From: TMP-86 sp046347195
GTDB taxonomy: Bacteria; Pseudomonadota; Gammaproteobacteria; Steroidobacterales; Steroidobacteraceae
Length of the DNA stretch: 64,000 nt
Direction of reading: 5' to 3'
Assembly (NCBI GenBank): GCA_046347195.1
Contig: JAXMGQ010000021.1
Span: 1 to 64,000 of the forward strand
Both the position numbers and the translations under genes were made by a program. Position 1 is the first letter of the stretch. Each line of letters begins with the position of its first letter. This document shows, in pieces, positions 63,548-64,000 of this stretch. The notes beneath the pieces were generated by a model. It did not search any database, was not told the origin of the DNA, and saw nothing but the letters and a program-made list of their open reading frames with translations.

Positions 63548-64000
63548 ATGGTGCAAACGGCGCGGCTCCGGCTGGTCTCTTGTCTGTTTCTCCTGTCGGT
63601 GTGCCCCGTGCGAGTGACCTGGGGCCTGGCGCCGATGGTCTTTCATCACCTCTCGGTCGAGGAGGGCCTGTCACAGAATTCCGTGATGTCGACCCTGCAG
63701 GATTCGCGGGGGTTCATGTGGTTCGCGACCGAGGCGGGGGTCGACCGCTACGACGGCTACACGTTGCGACACTTCCGGCACGAGCGCGGCAGCAACAGCG
63801 GACTGCCCGGAAACTTCGTCTGGTCGATGCGGGAGGGCCCGGACGGCAATCTGTGGTTTGCCGTCAAGGACGCGGGCCTCGCCAGGTTCGATCCTCAAAC
63901 CGAAACCTTCCAGTCGTTGCGGCATGACCCGCGCGACCCGACCTCGATCTCGAGTGATGCCGCCCGCCAACTGCTGATCGACCGGGATGGGCGGATCTGG
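63548..64000 (+). CDS. Two-component propeller sensor (5' part, runs off the window)
   Basis: The first 151 residues of a protein that continues beyond the window. A signal or membrane anchor (LRLVSCLFLLSVCPVRV) is followed by FHHLSVEEGLSQNSVMSTLQ, the classic opening of the periplasmic propeller in hybrid sensor kinases, then repeat blades DSRGFMWFATEAGVDRYDGY and GPDGNLWFAVKDAGLARFDP. In full-length relatives a transmembrane segment, histidine kinase and often a receiver and AraC output domain or a GGDEF domain follow; which one applies cannot be seen here. ATG 63548 is the first start in the frame. Confidence 0.9.
   Translation, partial: MVQTARLRLVSCLFLLSVCPVRVTWGLAPMVFHHLSVEEGLSQNSVMSTLQDSRGFMWFATEAGVDRYDGYTLRHFRHERGSNSGLPGNFVWSMREGPDGNLWFAVKDAGLARFDPQTETFQSLRHDPRDPTSISSDAARQLLIDRDGRIW

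Overview
The window reads as chromosomal DNA of a high-GC Gram-negative proteobacterium, most likely a gammaproteobacterium of the Steroidobacter/Nevskia type. I base this on three intact TonB-dependent receptors plus a fragment of a fourth, many short-chain dehydrogenases (SDRs), GGDEF/EAL proteins, a two-component propeller sensor and a secreted subtilase. The taxonomy is inference; no rRNA or tRNA was found. The content is mostly accessory catabolism with local regulators.

Layout. 0-2.6 kb: a two-domain VOC protein, an SDR and an unidentified membrane protein. 2.6-10.1 kb: a TetR regulator divergent from a tightly overlapped operon (TonB receptor, APC permease, SDR, class-III PLP enzyme, APH-fold kinase) with a clear promoter and operator between them; the PLP enzyme and kinase resemble an amino-alcohol kinase/phospho-lyase pair. 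10.1-17.7 kb: GDP-mannose-type pyrophosphorylase, DUF3943 protein, a broken aldose epimerase, amidase, arylamine N-acetyltransferase, PRC-barrel protein, metallo-beta-lactamase-fold protein and a TonB-receptor stub.

17.8-35.1 kb: a catabolic island. A TonB receptor and GntR regulator are divergent; a frameshifted 3-hydroxyacyl-CoA dehydrogenase follows; then an overlapped operon HyuA-HyuB-SDR-BKACE-NCS1 permease. Convergent to it are an APC permease and a Gfo/Idh/MocA oxidoreductase. A ruined P450, a second GntR regulator, a MetE-like protein and an SDR complete it. SDR, HyuAB and BKACE could form a route from secondary alcohol to ketone to beta-keto acid to acyl-CoA; a hydantoin route is the alternative. 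35.2-45.1 kb: a PAS-GGDEF-EAL protein, a drug-type MFS exporter, and two CocE/NonD hydrolases bracketed by two related AraC regulators.

45.1-52.4 kb: a stretch in which nearly every gene is frameshifted: MFS transporter, Fic protein, ISL3-type insertion sequence with an exact 8-bp target duplication, two unidentified fragments and a dimethylglycine-dehydrogenase-like gene. Because even the freshly inserted IS is frameshifted, local sequence error is a serious alternative to decay. 52.1-59.7 kb: TonB receptor, MttB-like methyltransferase, thiamine-diphosphate enzyme, cupin and TlpA-like thioredoxin. 59.8-64 kb: a degenerate GGDEF-EAL protein, a subtilase with a C-terminal Trp-Ser repeat tail, and the start of a propeller-type sensor that runs off the end.
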